From: Acidimicrobiaceae bacterium
GTDB lineage: Bacteria > Actinomycetota > Acidimicrobiia > Acidimicrobiales > RAAP-2
NCBI GenBank assembly: GCA_003133005.1
Contig: PKZI01000159.1
Location: forward strand, 1-6,170
Direction: 5' to 3'
DNA length: 6,170 nt
Numbering within the stretch: position 1 is the first letter of the stretch; every line of letters begins with the position of its first letter. The position numbers and the translations under genes are program-made. The notes under the pieces are model-generated. The model was not told where the DNA came from and made no database searches. It saw nothing but the letters and a program-made list of their open reading frames with translations. Positions 1 to 5,303 of the stretch are shown piece after piece.

Positions 1-2
1 TG

Positions 3-23
3 TCAGTCGCGTCGGGCGACTGA
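3..23 (+). promoter_or_regulatory. Hairpin just before the first gene's ATG
   Basis: Bases 3-10 (TCAGTCGC) pair perfectly with 16-23 (GCGACTGA), leaving a 5-nt loop (GTCGG). The stem ends 4 nt before the ATG at 28, in the place where a ribosome binding site would be expected, and no clear Shine-Dalgarno sequence is visible. It could be the tail of an upstream terminator, a structure that limits translation of the first gene, or simply coding sequence if that gene starts further upstream. Pairing is seen directly; the role is not established. Confidence 0.3.
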
Positions 24-27
24 AGTC

Positions 28-690
28 ATGACCTTACGCGACGTTGGTAAGCGACACCTCGGGATCATCGGTGCCGGAAAACTGGGCACGACCGTTGCCC
101 GCGCGGCACTCGACGTTGGCTACGACGTCGCAATCTCCGGATCGAGCTCGGTAGAACGAATTTCGTTGATCGTCGACGTGCTCGCGCCCGGCGCGCGCGT
201 CATGACCACATCCGAAGTAGTCGAACAATCAGAGGTCATTCTTCTGGCGGTTCCCGCGCATCGATTCCATGAACTGCCTCGCGATCTCTTTGACGGAAAG
301 ATCCTCATTGACGCTATGAACTATTGGGAGCCCATTGACGGGATCAACGAGGAACTCGCCAATGCACCGCGCGGCACCAGTGTGCTGGTTCAGGATTGGT
401 TCCCGTCGGCGCGCGTCGTCAAGAGTTTCAATCAACTTGGTTACCACGACGTCGATGAAGACCGACGCTTGCCTTACGAGAAGGGACGTATCGCCATGGC
501 CGTGGCGGGTGACGATGTCACTGCGGTCGCGACCACGATGAAGCTCGTCGATGAACTCGGTTTCGACGCCCTGAATGTCGGGCCGCTCGACGCGGGTAGG
601 GCGCTGCAGCCTGATGGGGTGGTCTTTGGCGTCGCGCTGACCGCGAACGAGCTCTCGCGACTTCTTTGGGACGAGGCGAAACTCGCCTGA
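28..690 (+). CDS. F420-dependent NADP oxidoreductase-like Rossmann protein
   Basis: This 220-aa protein resembles the NADPH:F420 oxidoreductase (Fno/Npd) superfamily, which passes hydride between NADP(H) and coenzyme F420 in the cytosol. A dinucleotide-binding glycine motif, GAGKLG, is at residues 15-20 after a short beta strand, followed by a SGSSS loop near 37-41 where NADP phosphate is usually bound. Further family-like stretches are LLAVPAHRF (72-80), DAMNYW (95-100), KSFNQLGYH (132-140), and a C-terminal part with GPLDAGRALQPDG (185-197). The length is typical for the short Fno-like proteins. The ATG at 28 starts ten residues before the Rossmann strand and is the first visible start, but the frame stays open to base 1, so an upstream start cannot be excluded. 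Shine-Dalgarno support is absent. The true acceptor could be another flavin or deazaflavin; family membership is much surer than substrate. It converges with the LLM-class F420-type oxidoreductase at 755-1687. Confidence 0.85.
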   Translation: MTLRDVGKRHLGIIGAGKLGTTVARAALDVGYDVAISGSSSVERISLIVDVLAPGARVMTTSEVVEQSEVILLAVPAHRFHELPRDLFDGKILIDAMNYWEPIDGINEELANAPRGTSVLVQDWFPSARVVKSFNQLGYHDVDEDRRLPYEKGRIAMAVAGDDVTAVATTMKLVDELGFDALNVGPLDAGRALQPDGVVFGVALTANELSRLLWDEAKLA

Positions 691-699
691 GTAGTGCGC

Positions 700-728
700 G
701 AGCCACCGTGGTCGCGACGACTTGGCTC
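700..728. terminator. Possible bidirectional terminator hairpin
   Basis: GAGCCA (700-705) pairs with TGGCTC (723-728) across a 17-nt loop that contains a second self-complementary GTCGCGAC (711-718). It lies in the 64-nt gap between two convergent genes, where a shared terminator is expected. There is no T-run on either side, so it is a weak candidate; U-tract-free hairpins do occur in high-GC genomes. Confidence 0.3.
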
Positions 729-754
729 ACCGCGACTGTTCGACTGACGCCGTC

Positions 755-1687
755 CTAGCGGAGTGCGCAAAGCACGTCAGACGCCAAGAGCGCCACGTGA
801 TCGAGATCATCGACATCAAGAATCTGAAGGTAGACGCGTGATACTCCCAATTGTGCGAATTCCTCAAGTCGCGCGAGAACCTCAGTGGGGCTTCCAGCAA
901 GTCCGTTCGCCTTAAGTTCGTCGACCTCGCGACCAATGAATGCGGCACGTCGAGCGACTTCTCGCTCATCGCGACCACAACACGCGACGAGTGCGACCGA
1001 GCGTACGAGAGAGTTGGATTCGCGCCCGGCCTCTCGACACGCCTCGTCGACTCGTTCGAATTGGGTTCGACAGAACTCCAGTGGGGCAAAGGGAATATTG
1101 AACTCATTCGCGAAACGCGCGGCGAGTTGAGGTGTTCGTTTGGGACCGTGGCCGCCGATGATGATCGGCGGGTGGGGCTTCTGAGTCGGCTTAGGAAGCG
1201 CCGGACTCTCCGCCAGGTGGTAATGCGCGCCCGAAAAAGTGAAGGTTTCCTCGAGGGGGGTCTGCCACAGACCGGTGATTATCGCGAGCTGTTCCTCGAG
1301 TTTGTCGAACCGCTCACCCACGTCGGGAAAGGGGATGCCGTATGCGGCGTGCTCCTGCTCGAACCAACCGGCACCGAGGCCGAGTTCCACTCGACCACCG
1401 CTCATCGCGTCGACTTGCGCGACACTGATGGCGAGCGGTCCTGGAAAGCGGAAGGTCGCCGAAGAGAGGAGCGTGCCGAGTCGAAGGCGAGCCGTGTCAC
1501 GCGCGAGCGCGGCGAGCGTGATCCACGCGTCGCTAGGTCCTGGCAGTCCACTGACGTTGCCCATCTTGAGGTAATGATCGGAGCGAAAGAATGCGTCGAA
1601 TCCTCCCTCTTCGCTCGCGAGTGCGAGGGCGAGAATTTGGTCGTAGGACGCTCCTTGTTGGGGCTCACAGAAAATTCGTAGGTCCAT
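755..1687 (-). CDS. LLM-class F420-dependent oxidoreductase (luciferase-like)
   Basis: This 310-aa protein is a bacterial-luciferase-like TIM-barrel oxidoreductase, in the subgroup annotated as LLM class F420-dependent. Such enzymes use reduced F420 or flavin to reduce or oxidise small organic substrates in the cytosol; the substrate here cannot be told. Visible family marks are EGGFDAFFRSDHY (27-39), RLRLGTLLSSATFRFPG (67-83), the signature SGGRVELGLGAGWFEQEHAAYGI (96-118) followed by FPDVGERFDKLEEQL, and KPHPPIIIGGHGPKRTPQLAARFANEFN (170-197), the phosphate-binding region. The full length fits the family. The ATG (1685-1687) is preceded by AGGAC at a good ribosome-binding distance. It is transcribed away from the peroxiredoxin operon, sharing a 193-bp intergenic region with it. 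A long open frame on the opposite strand (851-1681) is a shadow. Confidence 0.93.
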   Translation of the reverse strand: MDLRIFCEPQQGASYDQILALALASEEGGFDAFFRSDHYLKMGNVSGLPGPSDAWITLAALARDTARLRLGTLLSSATFRFPGPLAISVAQVDAMSGGRVELGLGAGWFEQEHAAYGIPFPDVGERFDKLEEQLAIITGLWQTPLEETFTFSGAHYHLAESPALPKPTQKPHPPIIIGGHGPKRTPQLAARFANEFNIPFAPLEFCRTQFERVDEACREAGRESNSLVRSVALVACCGRDEREVARRAAFIGREVDELKANGLAGSPTEVLARLEEFAQLGVSRVYLQILDVDDLDHVALLASDVLCALR

Positions 1688-1737
1688 CGCAACGTCCTAT
1701 CCCTAGTGAGGTGGTCCCCAGCCAATACAACCAGCCC

Positions 1738-1768
1738 AGTGTAGGCAGGACGACCATCTGACCTTCAA
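1738..1768 (-). promoter_or_regulatory. Weak candidate promoter for the LLM oxidoreductase
   Basis: Read on the minus strand, TTGAAG (1763-1768) and TACACT (1738-1743) form a -35/-10 pair with a 19-nt spacer. The -10 fits the actinobacterial TANNNT pattern but the spacer is long, and the leader would be about 45 nt. It is the best pair I can find upstream of that gene and is only a suggestion. Confidence 0.2.
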
Positions 1769-1796
1769 GTAGGACTGGTACTGACTCGAAAAGACG

Positions 1797-1825
1797 TTGC
1801 CACTTCAACGTTGAAACCGTAGGCT
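1797..1825 (+). promoter_or_regulatory. Promoter of the peroxiredoxin operon with palindrome in the spacer
   Basis: TTGCCA (1797-1802) and TAGGCT (1820-1825) are separated by exactly 17 nt, a good match to a vegetative actinobacterial promoter (TTGACA / TAGGAT). The expected transcript would begin near 1832, giving a leader of about 50 nt before the ATG at 1881. The spacer holds the perfect palindrome TTCAACGTTGAA (1804-1815), which would place a bound regulator squarely on the promoter. The motif match is seen; promoter activity and regulation are inferred. Confidence 0.5.
1804..1815. promoter_or_regulatory. Candidate operator: 12-bp perfect palindrome
   Basis: TTCAACGTTGAA reads the same on both strands and sits between the -35 and -10 elements of the peroxiredoxin promoter. 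The hexamer ACGTTG also occurs at 1794-1799 and 1808-1813 (14 bp apart), with its complement CAACGT at 1806-1811, so half-sites overlap around the -35. A further CAACGT is at 1690-1695 beside the divergent gene's start. I do not recognise the palindrome as the site of a named regulator. Confidence 0.35.
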
Positions 1826-1880
1826 CGCGAGGACGGGAAGTTCGAAGCTCGCGTCAAGTCTCGTTGCGAGAGGAGTATTC

Positions 1881-2336
1881 ATGGTCTTAGAAGAGGGTGC
1901 GTTGGCGCCCGACTTCACACTCACCGACGAATCTGGAAACGGTGTCACGCTTTCGCAGATAAACGAGCCGGTGGTACTTATTTTCTATCCCGCCGACTGG
2001 AGTCCCGTCTGCAGCGACGAGCTTTCCGTCTTCAGCGCGGCGCGCCGTCTTTTCGACGACCGCGGTGCTCGCTTGCTGGGAATCTCGGTTGACGGCATGT
2101 GGTGTCATCAAGCGTTTCGTTCACAAAGGAACCTCTCGTTCCCATTGCTCGCGGACTTTGAGCCAAAGGGAGCCGTCGCACAAAGCTACGGCGTGTATCG
2201 AAATGAGGACGGCATCTCAGAACGCGCCCTCTTCGTCCTTGATCGTACGAGACACGTCTCTTGGAAGGAGATCTCTCCTCTTGGAGAGAATCCTGGTGCC
2301 GACGGCGCACTGCGCGCGGTGGAGGCACTGTCGTGA
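1881..2336 (+). CDS. Peroxiredoxin, AhpE/Bcp-like (1-Cys or atypical)
   Basis: This 151-aa cytosolic AhpC/TSA-family thiol peroxidase reduces hydrogen peroxide or organic hydroperoxides. The active-site signature is PADWSPVC (37-44): Pro37, Ser41 in place of the usual Thr, and peroxidatic Cys44. Arg115 in the SERALFVLD stretch is the likely third catalytic residue. The N-terminal APDFTLTDESG (9-19) and the central FPLLADFEPKGAVAQSYGVY (87-106) are typical of the AhpE-like branch. There is no Cys five residues after Cys44, so it is not a classical Bcp/PrxQ; the only other Cys is Cys75 in GISVDGMWCHQAF, which could act as an unusual resolving residue. The start is supported by a strong GAGAGGAG (1868-1875) five bases before the ATG. 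It overlaps the next gene by GTGA, so the two are probably translationally coupled, and the CPYC protein may be its reducing partner. Confidence 0.93.
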   Translation: MVLEEGALAPDFTLTDESGNGVTLSQINEPVVLIFYPADWSPVCSDELSVFSAARRLFDDRGARLLGISVDGMWCHQAFRSQRNLSFPLLADFEPKGAVAQSYGVYRNEDGISERALFVLDRTRHVSWKEISPLGENPGADGALRAVEALS

Positions 2337-2866
2337 GCGGCGCACAGCTCGCCGTTCCCGTGGGACCGGATGATCACGCGCGAGGTCCCAACGATGCGGC
2401 GATCACTCTGGTGGAGTATGGCGACTACCAGTGTCCATATTGTGGCGAGGCGTACTCCATCGTGGAAAAACTCCTTCGCGCACTTGGCGAAGACGTTCGA
2501 CTCGTTTTTCGTAACTTGCCCCTCGTTGACGTCCACGTTCACGCCGAGGCGGCAGCGGAGTTGGCCGAAGCCGCCGCGATGCAGGACAAATTCTGGGAGA
2601 TGCACGACACGCTGTTCGAGAATCAAGGCGACCTCAGTGACGCGGCGTTGTCGCGCTACGCCAAGACCGTTGGACTCGACGCCGATCGGGTCGCTCGCGA
2701 CCTCGCGTCGGGCGATCCTCGTGCGCGCGTCGAGGCCGATTTCGAGGGCGCAATTCGAAGCGGCGCAAACGGAACACCGACGTTCTTCGTCAACGGTGAT
2801 CGCTACGACGGATCGTGGCAGTTCGAGCCGTTCAAGAAATACCTGCAATCGCTCCTAAAGAACTGA
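2333..2866 (+). CDS. DsbA-family thiol:disulfide oxidoreductase (CPYC)
   Basis: With the GTG start at 2333 this is a 177-aa thioredoxin-fold protein of the DsbA / Thioredoxin_4 family. GPNDAAITLVEYGDYQCPYC (18-37) carries the redox motif Cys34-Pro-Tyr-Cys37; the helical insert runs through VFRNLPLVDVHVHAEAAAELAEAAAMQDKFWEMHDTLFENQ (58-98), and the cis-proline loop is NGTPTFFVNG (146-155, Pro149). There is no signal peptide or membrane segment, so it should act in the cytosol rather than in envelope disulfide formation, perhaps as a disulfide reductase for the adjacent peroxiredoxin. The GTG start is chosen because it overlaps the upstream stop as GTGA, is preceded by GGTGGAGG at suitable distance, and begins where family similarity begins; an in-frame TTG at 2261 would only add residues shadowing the peroxiredoxin. 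The partner assignment is inferred from the overlap. Confidence 0.9.
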   Translation: MSGAQLAVPVGPDDHARGPNDAAITLVEYGDYQCPYCGEAYSIVEKLLRALGEDVRLVFRNLPLVDVHVHAEAAAELAEAAAMQDKFWEMHDTLFENQGDLSDAALSRYAKTVGLDADRVARDLASGDPRARVEADFEGAIRSGANGTPTFFVNGDRYDGSWQFEPFKKYLQSLLKN

Positions 2867-2900
2867 ACCGCTTTCGGTTGCGTGCGCCGGTGCGACGTGA

Positions 2901-2939
2901 GAACGCCCGCCTCGCGCATGTTCGCACGGGCGGGCGTTC
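2901..2939. terminator. Strong hairpin between convergent operons
   Basis: GAACGCCCGCC (2901-2911) pairs perfectly over 11 bp with GGCGGGCGTTC (2929-2939), enclosing a 17-nt loop that can itself form a small GCG/CGC stem. It lies 34 nt after the DsbA-like stop and 21 nt after the His-rich gene's stop on the other strand, exactly where a bidirectional terminator would serve both operons. There is no T-tract on either side. A minor hairpin, AACCG-CTTT-CGGTT (2866-2879), precedes it. Confidence 0.65.
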
Positions 2940-2960
2940 GTCAGTTGTTATCGACGTTAC

Positions 2961-3170
2961 TTAATGGTTGTGCATTTCGTCGTGCTTGTCGTCGTGCTTG
3001 TGGTCGTGGTCGTGGTCGTGCATCTTTTCATCCTCGCCCATCACGTCAGGTTCGTCGGGTACTTCGCCCTTCTTTCCCATGACGTCCGTGTCGAACTCAG
3101 ACTCATCGTCCTCTCCCATCACGTCTCGTTCGTCGTCACTTGACGTCGTTGCATCATTCTTCTTATCCAT
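2961..3170 (-). CDS. Small acidic histidine-rich repeat protein
   Basis: I do not recognise a family. This 69-aa protein is very acidic and hydrophilic, with no signal peptide, Cys or membrane segment. It holds three copies of DVMG at residues 16-19, 29-32 and 42-45, exactly 13 residues apart, mostly followed by acidic residues (GEDD, GKKGE, GEDE). The tail from 51 to 69 alternates His with Asp/Lys (HDHDHDHKHDDKHDEMHNH), eight histidines in 19 residues, which strongly suggests binding of a divalent metal such as Zn, Ni or Cu; this is inferred from composition. The ATG at 3170 is chosen because AAAGGA lies at proper ribosome-binding distance on the minus strand and because upstream in-frame sequence is a shadow of the preceding gene. 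The start overlaps that gene's stop by 8 nt (ATGGATAA). Its first codons are more A-rich than its neighbours. Confidence 0.75.
   Translation of the reverse strand: MDKKNDATTSSDDERDVMGEDDESEFDTDVMGKKGEVPDEPDVMGEDEKMHDHDHDHKHDDKHDEMHNH
3037..3125 (-). repeat. Three in-gene repeats with a 39-bp period
   Basis: On the plus strand CCCATCACGTC (3037-3047), CCCATGACGTC (3076-3086) and CCCATCACGTC (3115-3125) recur at exactly 39-bp intervals, encoding the DVMG units of the His-rich protein. The intervening sequence has diverged, though acidic character is kept. This looks like an old internal triplication retained at the protein level. Confidence 0.7.
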
Positions 3171-3537
3171 ATTTGATTTCCTTTCTTTCTGTCGCTGGCA
3201 TCGTTTTGGTGGACGTAGCATCCGTAGTTTCGTCGGCGGAGTGAAATTCCACGTGAGTGATCGTCCCGCCGGTAATCGTGAAGGTCTGGCCGGAGTCGAC
3301 CACCGTGTAGGTGCCTTCCTTGAGGCTCGGATAGACAGCGACGTACACGATGCCATCGGCCAAAACGCGTCTGCGCACGGCGCTGTGGGTTCGAGGCATC
3401 GTCAAGTCGTCCGGCTGGATGTCGATCTCGTAGCCGTTCAACATCGCGGGGACACGAAGCACCAATGCTCCGACGTCCCCGCCAATGTCGAGGACCACGC
3501 TGCCCTCCCTACTGGGGGAAAGTTGCGGTTCGGTCAT
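3163..3537 (-). CDS. Conserved hypothetical beta-rich protein, third gene of the DUF4331 operon
   Basis: This 124-aa protein has a compact core (about residues 11-98) rich in predicted beta strands: GSVVLDIGGDVGALVLRVP (12-30), YEIDIQ (36-41), RTHSAVRRR (49-57), YVAVYPSLKEGTYTVV (65-80), TFTITGGTITHVEF (85-98). I recall similar short proteins in actinobacteria without an assigned function; some carry unhelpful automatic names. The last 26 residues are polar, Thr/Lys/Glu-rich and probably disordered. No signal peptide or obvious catalytic motif is visible. The ATG lies 7 nt after the DUF4331 stop and has only a weak ribosome binding site, so its translation probably depends on the upstream gene. 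Its own end overlaps the His-rich gene. Confidence 0.85.
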   Translation of the reverse strand: MTEPQLSPSREGSVVLDIGGDVGALVLRVPAMLNGYEIDIQPDDLTMPRTHSAVRRRVLADGIVYVAVYPSLKEGTYTVVDSGQTFTITGGTITHVEFHSADETTDATSTKTMPATERKEIKYG

Positions 3538-3544
3538 AGGTCGC

Positions 3545-4921
3545 TCAAGCCGGAACTGCGTAACCGCTGTAGGGCGTGCCGAGATACGGGAAGCTCGGTA
3601 AAAACGTCAAGCCCGCACCCGTCACGCCATCAGTTGCGTCAGCGACGGCCGCGTCCGGGGTGAACGACTTGTCCACCAGCGGAATCGTCGCGCCCGCCAA
3701 GGCCATCAACTCAATGGTCACCACGTCGTCGATGATTCGTCGTCCGTTCGGAAAGCCCGCGACATCCCCACCAATGACCCCGAGAGGGTTCGGCGTGGTC
3801 GCAGCGGGAATCGCTACGTTGAGCCGGATCATGTCGGCTTGGGTGGTACCGGTCAACGTGGAGAACGTCGGGGACACGACACCGGCGGGAATTCCCGTGA
3901 GCAATATCGCCTCGAGGTCCGCGCGCGGCTTGGTGTACGCGGCGAGATTCGGAAACGCGCCCGGATAGAGCACGTTCAACAATGCCGACAGTTCCGGGTG
4001 TGCCACGCCGTTGGCGTAGTTCTTGTCGTCAACCGGATTCTGCGCGTTCCACTCGTCCTTCTGTGCCAATGGCACGAGGACCTCGTTGAAGAGCGGATTA
4101 CCCATTCTCGAAACCTGGACGTAGGGACCCGTCTCGACACCCGTACCACCCTTGGTGTCGAGCACGCGTGCCTTGCGTCGGCTCGCCGTCGTCCAAATTC
4201 CCACGCTCGACGCGGCCGCGGCGGTGTTGCTAGGGACACTCCCGTTGGCGGTGATGTCACTAATGGGTACCTGAATGGCGATGCTCGATACGTTCACCTG
4301 CGCCGTTGAGTTGACGCCCGGTGCCGCGGCGAGTGCCGGCAGACCAAACGTCGCGTGCAGATTGGCAATCGGCCGTAAGTCACCGAGGTCAAAGATCGCG
4401 CCAAGGTCGACGAAGAACGCCTCGGCACGCTGGCCCACGAAGACACTTCGCCCGCCCCCCATGTCGTAGACGGCGTCCGCAGCCAGTGCCGCATAGTCCG
4501 GCGTCGACAACGGTCCGATGTTGCACGGTGGCACCACCAGATTCTGGGCGAGCACGTCCGAACGACCTCCGGCGACCCTGGTCACGCTGTAGAGCTGACG
4601 TCGGTTCCAATTTGTACTCGTCAGTGACTCGATCGGTCCATCGTTGTAAAGGAACGTCGAAGGAATCGTGTTCTCACTGTGGAAATTGAATTGGTAGATG
4701 ACGTCGGACATGCCGTCACCGTTGTTGTCAATCTTTATCTCGTACAACACGTCGTCGCCGAACTCATAGAAGTTCGGTCCGGCGGCGGGTGCTTGTAACG
4801 GGATGTAGTTGGCAATCAGTGTGACGGTTCCCGCTTTGTCCGGACTGACGAAGGCGTACAGGTCAGTACTGTCGGCGGCCGGGTCTTTGGCTATTTCTGG
4901 TGCTTCGCGATGGGATGACAT
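3545..4921 (-). CDS. DUF4331 domain protein
   Basis: This 458-aa protein belongs to the DUF4331 family, recognised from the N-terminal MSSHREAPEIAKDPAADSTD (1-20), then LYAFVSPD and the conserved NYIPLQAPAAGPNFYEFGDD (38-57). Its biochemical role is not known. IDNNGDGMSD (64-73) resembles a DxNxDGxxD calcium-binding loop. The middle has the expected conserved parts: GGRSVFVGQRAEAFFVDLGAIFDL, the QVSRMGNPLFNEVLVPLAQKDEWN stretch, and near the C-terminus a Gly/Pro-rich ending (TFLPSFPYLGTPYSGYAVP). Many family members carry an export signal before 'SSHREAP'; here the protein begins directly with it, so no signal peptide is encoded. AGGAG lies 8 nt before the ATG, supporting this start. It begins 11 nt after the Tat-signal gene's stop and ends 7 nt before the next start. 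One cysteine only. The assignment to the family is firm; location and function are open. Confidence 0.93.
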   Translation of the reverse strand: MSSHREAPEIAKDPAADSTDLYAFVSPDKAGTVTLIANYIPLQAPAAGPNFYEFGDDVLYEIKIDNNGDGMSDVIYQFNFHSENTIPSTFLYNDGPIESLTSTNWNRRQLYSVTRVAGGRSDVLAQNLVVPPCNIGPLSTPDYAALAADAVYDMGGGRSVFVGQRAEAFFVDLGAIFDLGDLRPIANLHATFGLPALAAAPGVNSTAQVNVSSIAIQVPISDITANGSVPSNTAAAASSVGIWTTASRRKARVLDTKGGTGVETGPYVQVSRMGNPLFNEVLVPLAQKDEWNAQNPVDDKNYANGVAHPELSALLNVLYPGAFPNLAAYTKPRADLEAILLTGIPAGVVSPTFSTLTGTTQADMIRLNVAIPAATTPNPLGVIGGDVAGFPNGRRIIDDVVTIELMALAGATIPLVDKSFTPDAAVADATDGVTGAGLTFLPSFPYLGTPYSGYAVPA

Positions 4922-4932
4922 AATTTCTTCTC

Positions 4933-5232
4933 CTATCGCGACGCGCGGACAAGGCGAGCAGCCACCTTGCGGTCATGGAAGGTAACCTCGCGGTTGCCAA
5001 TGAACAGACTCATTTCGCCTGTGCGTGAGTTCTTCACGTGGGCAATGAGGTCCTCGTGTGATCCCAGGTGCTCGGTACTCGTAAGCTCCGGTTCTTTCGT
5101 GCTGGTGCTTGCGGCACCCGCGACGGCCGATCCAATGCCTAGTGGAGCAGTGCTGACAACACCGGCGACAGTTGCAATTGCGGCAACAGTCCCAGCTTGT
5201 TTGAAGAATCCTCTTCTAGTGACAGATTGCAT
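4933..5232 (-). CDS. Small Tat-signal secreted protein
   Basis: The 99-aa product begins with a clear twin-arginine signal: VTRRGFFK (4-11, Arg6-Arg7), a hydrophobic Ala/Val-rich core to about 38, and a likely AGA cleavage site after residue 40. The mature part of about 59 residues contains LIAHVKNSRTGEMSLFIGNREVTFHDRKVAARLVRAS (62-98), a short strand-strand-helix-like unit. I recall similar small Tat proteins beside larger exported or redox proteins in actinobacteria, with no known function. A strong AGAAGGAGG stands 4 nt before the ATG. It is the first gene of the four-gene operon and is followed after 11 nt by the DUF4331 gene, which lacks its own signal. No cofactor-binding motif or Cys is seen, so export of a folded complex rather than a cofactor would explain the Tat route; that is speculation. 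Confidence 0.88.
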   Translation of the reverse strand: MQSVTRRGFFKQAGTVAAIATVAGVVSTAPLGIGSAVAGAASTSTKEPELTSTEHLGSHEDLIAHVKNSRTGEMSLFIGNREVTFHDRKVAARLVRASR

Positions 5233-5250
5233 CCGTCCTCCTTCTCAAGT

Positions 5251-5269
5251 GCCCGACACAGTGTCGGGC
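5251..5269. promoter_or_regulatory. 19-bp perfect palindrome in the leader of the Tat/DUF4331 operon
   Basis: GCCCGACAC (5251-5259) and GTGTCGGGC (5261-5269) are exact inverted repeats about a single A at 5260. It ends about 10 nt before the strong ribosome binding site of the Tat-signal gene. It could be an operator for a dimeric regulator, or form an RNA hairpin (8-bp stem, CAG loop) that influences translation. Gene-free region 5233-5467 otherwise shows only promoter-like motifs. Confidence 0.5.
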
Positions 5270-5303
5270 GGGAAGGATGCGAGGTCTGGACGTCCTGCGG
5301 GCG

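Noticed and set aside
851..1681. Long plus-strand open frame of 276 codons
   Set aside because: It lies wholly antisense to the LLM oxidoreductase, whose family motifs are unmistakable. The translation has no recognisable motif and no ribosome binding site; antisense open frames are common in GC-rich genes.
2261..2332. Upstream TTG start for the DsbA-like gene
   Set aside because: The added 24 residues are Arg/Trp-rich shadows of the peroxiredoxin; the GTG at 2333 has a ribosome binding site, overlaps the stop as GTGA and matches the family start.
2186..2848. Minus-strand open frame of 220 codons
   Set aside because: It is antisense to the peroxiredoxin and DsbA-like genes, both of which have clear active-site motifs.
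2999..3021. TGGTCG tandem hexamers as a microsatellite or CRISPR-like repeat
   Set aside because: It is simply the coding sequence for alternating His-Asp; it is short, has no spacers and stays in frame.
3171..3356. Longer N-terminus for the His-rich protein
   Set aside because: The extra residues are a shadow of the 124-aa gene in another frame, and the ATG at 3170 has its own ribosome binding site.
2968..3663. Plus-strand open frame of 231 codons rich in Ser/Trp/Cys at its start
   Set aside because: The odd composition is the antisense reading of the His/Asp repeats. It spans three real minus-strand genes and stops with no motif.
3839..4309. Plus-strand open frame of 156 codons within the DUF4331 gene
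   Set aside because: Antisense shadow with no motif or start signal.
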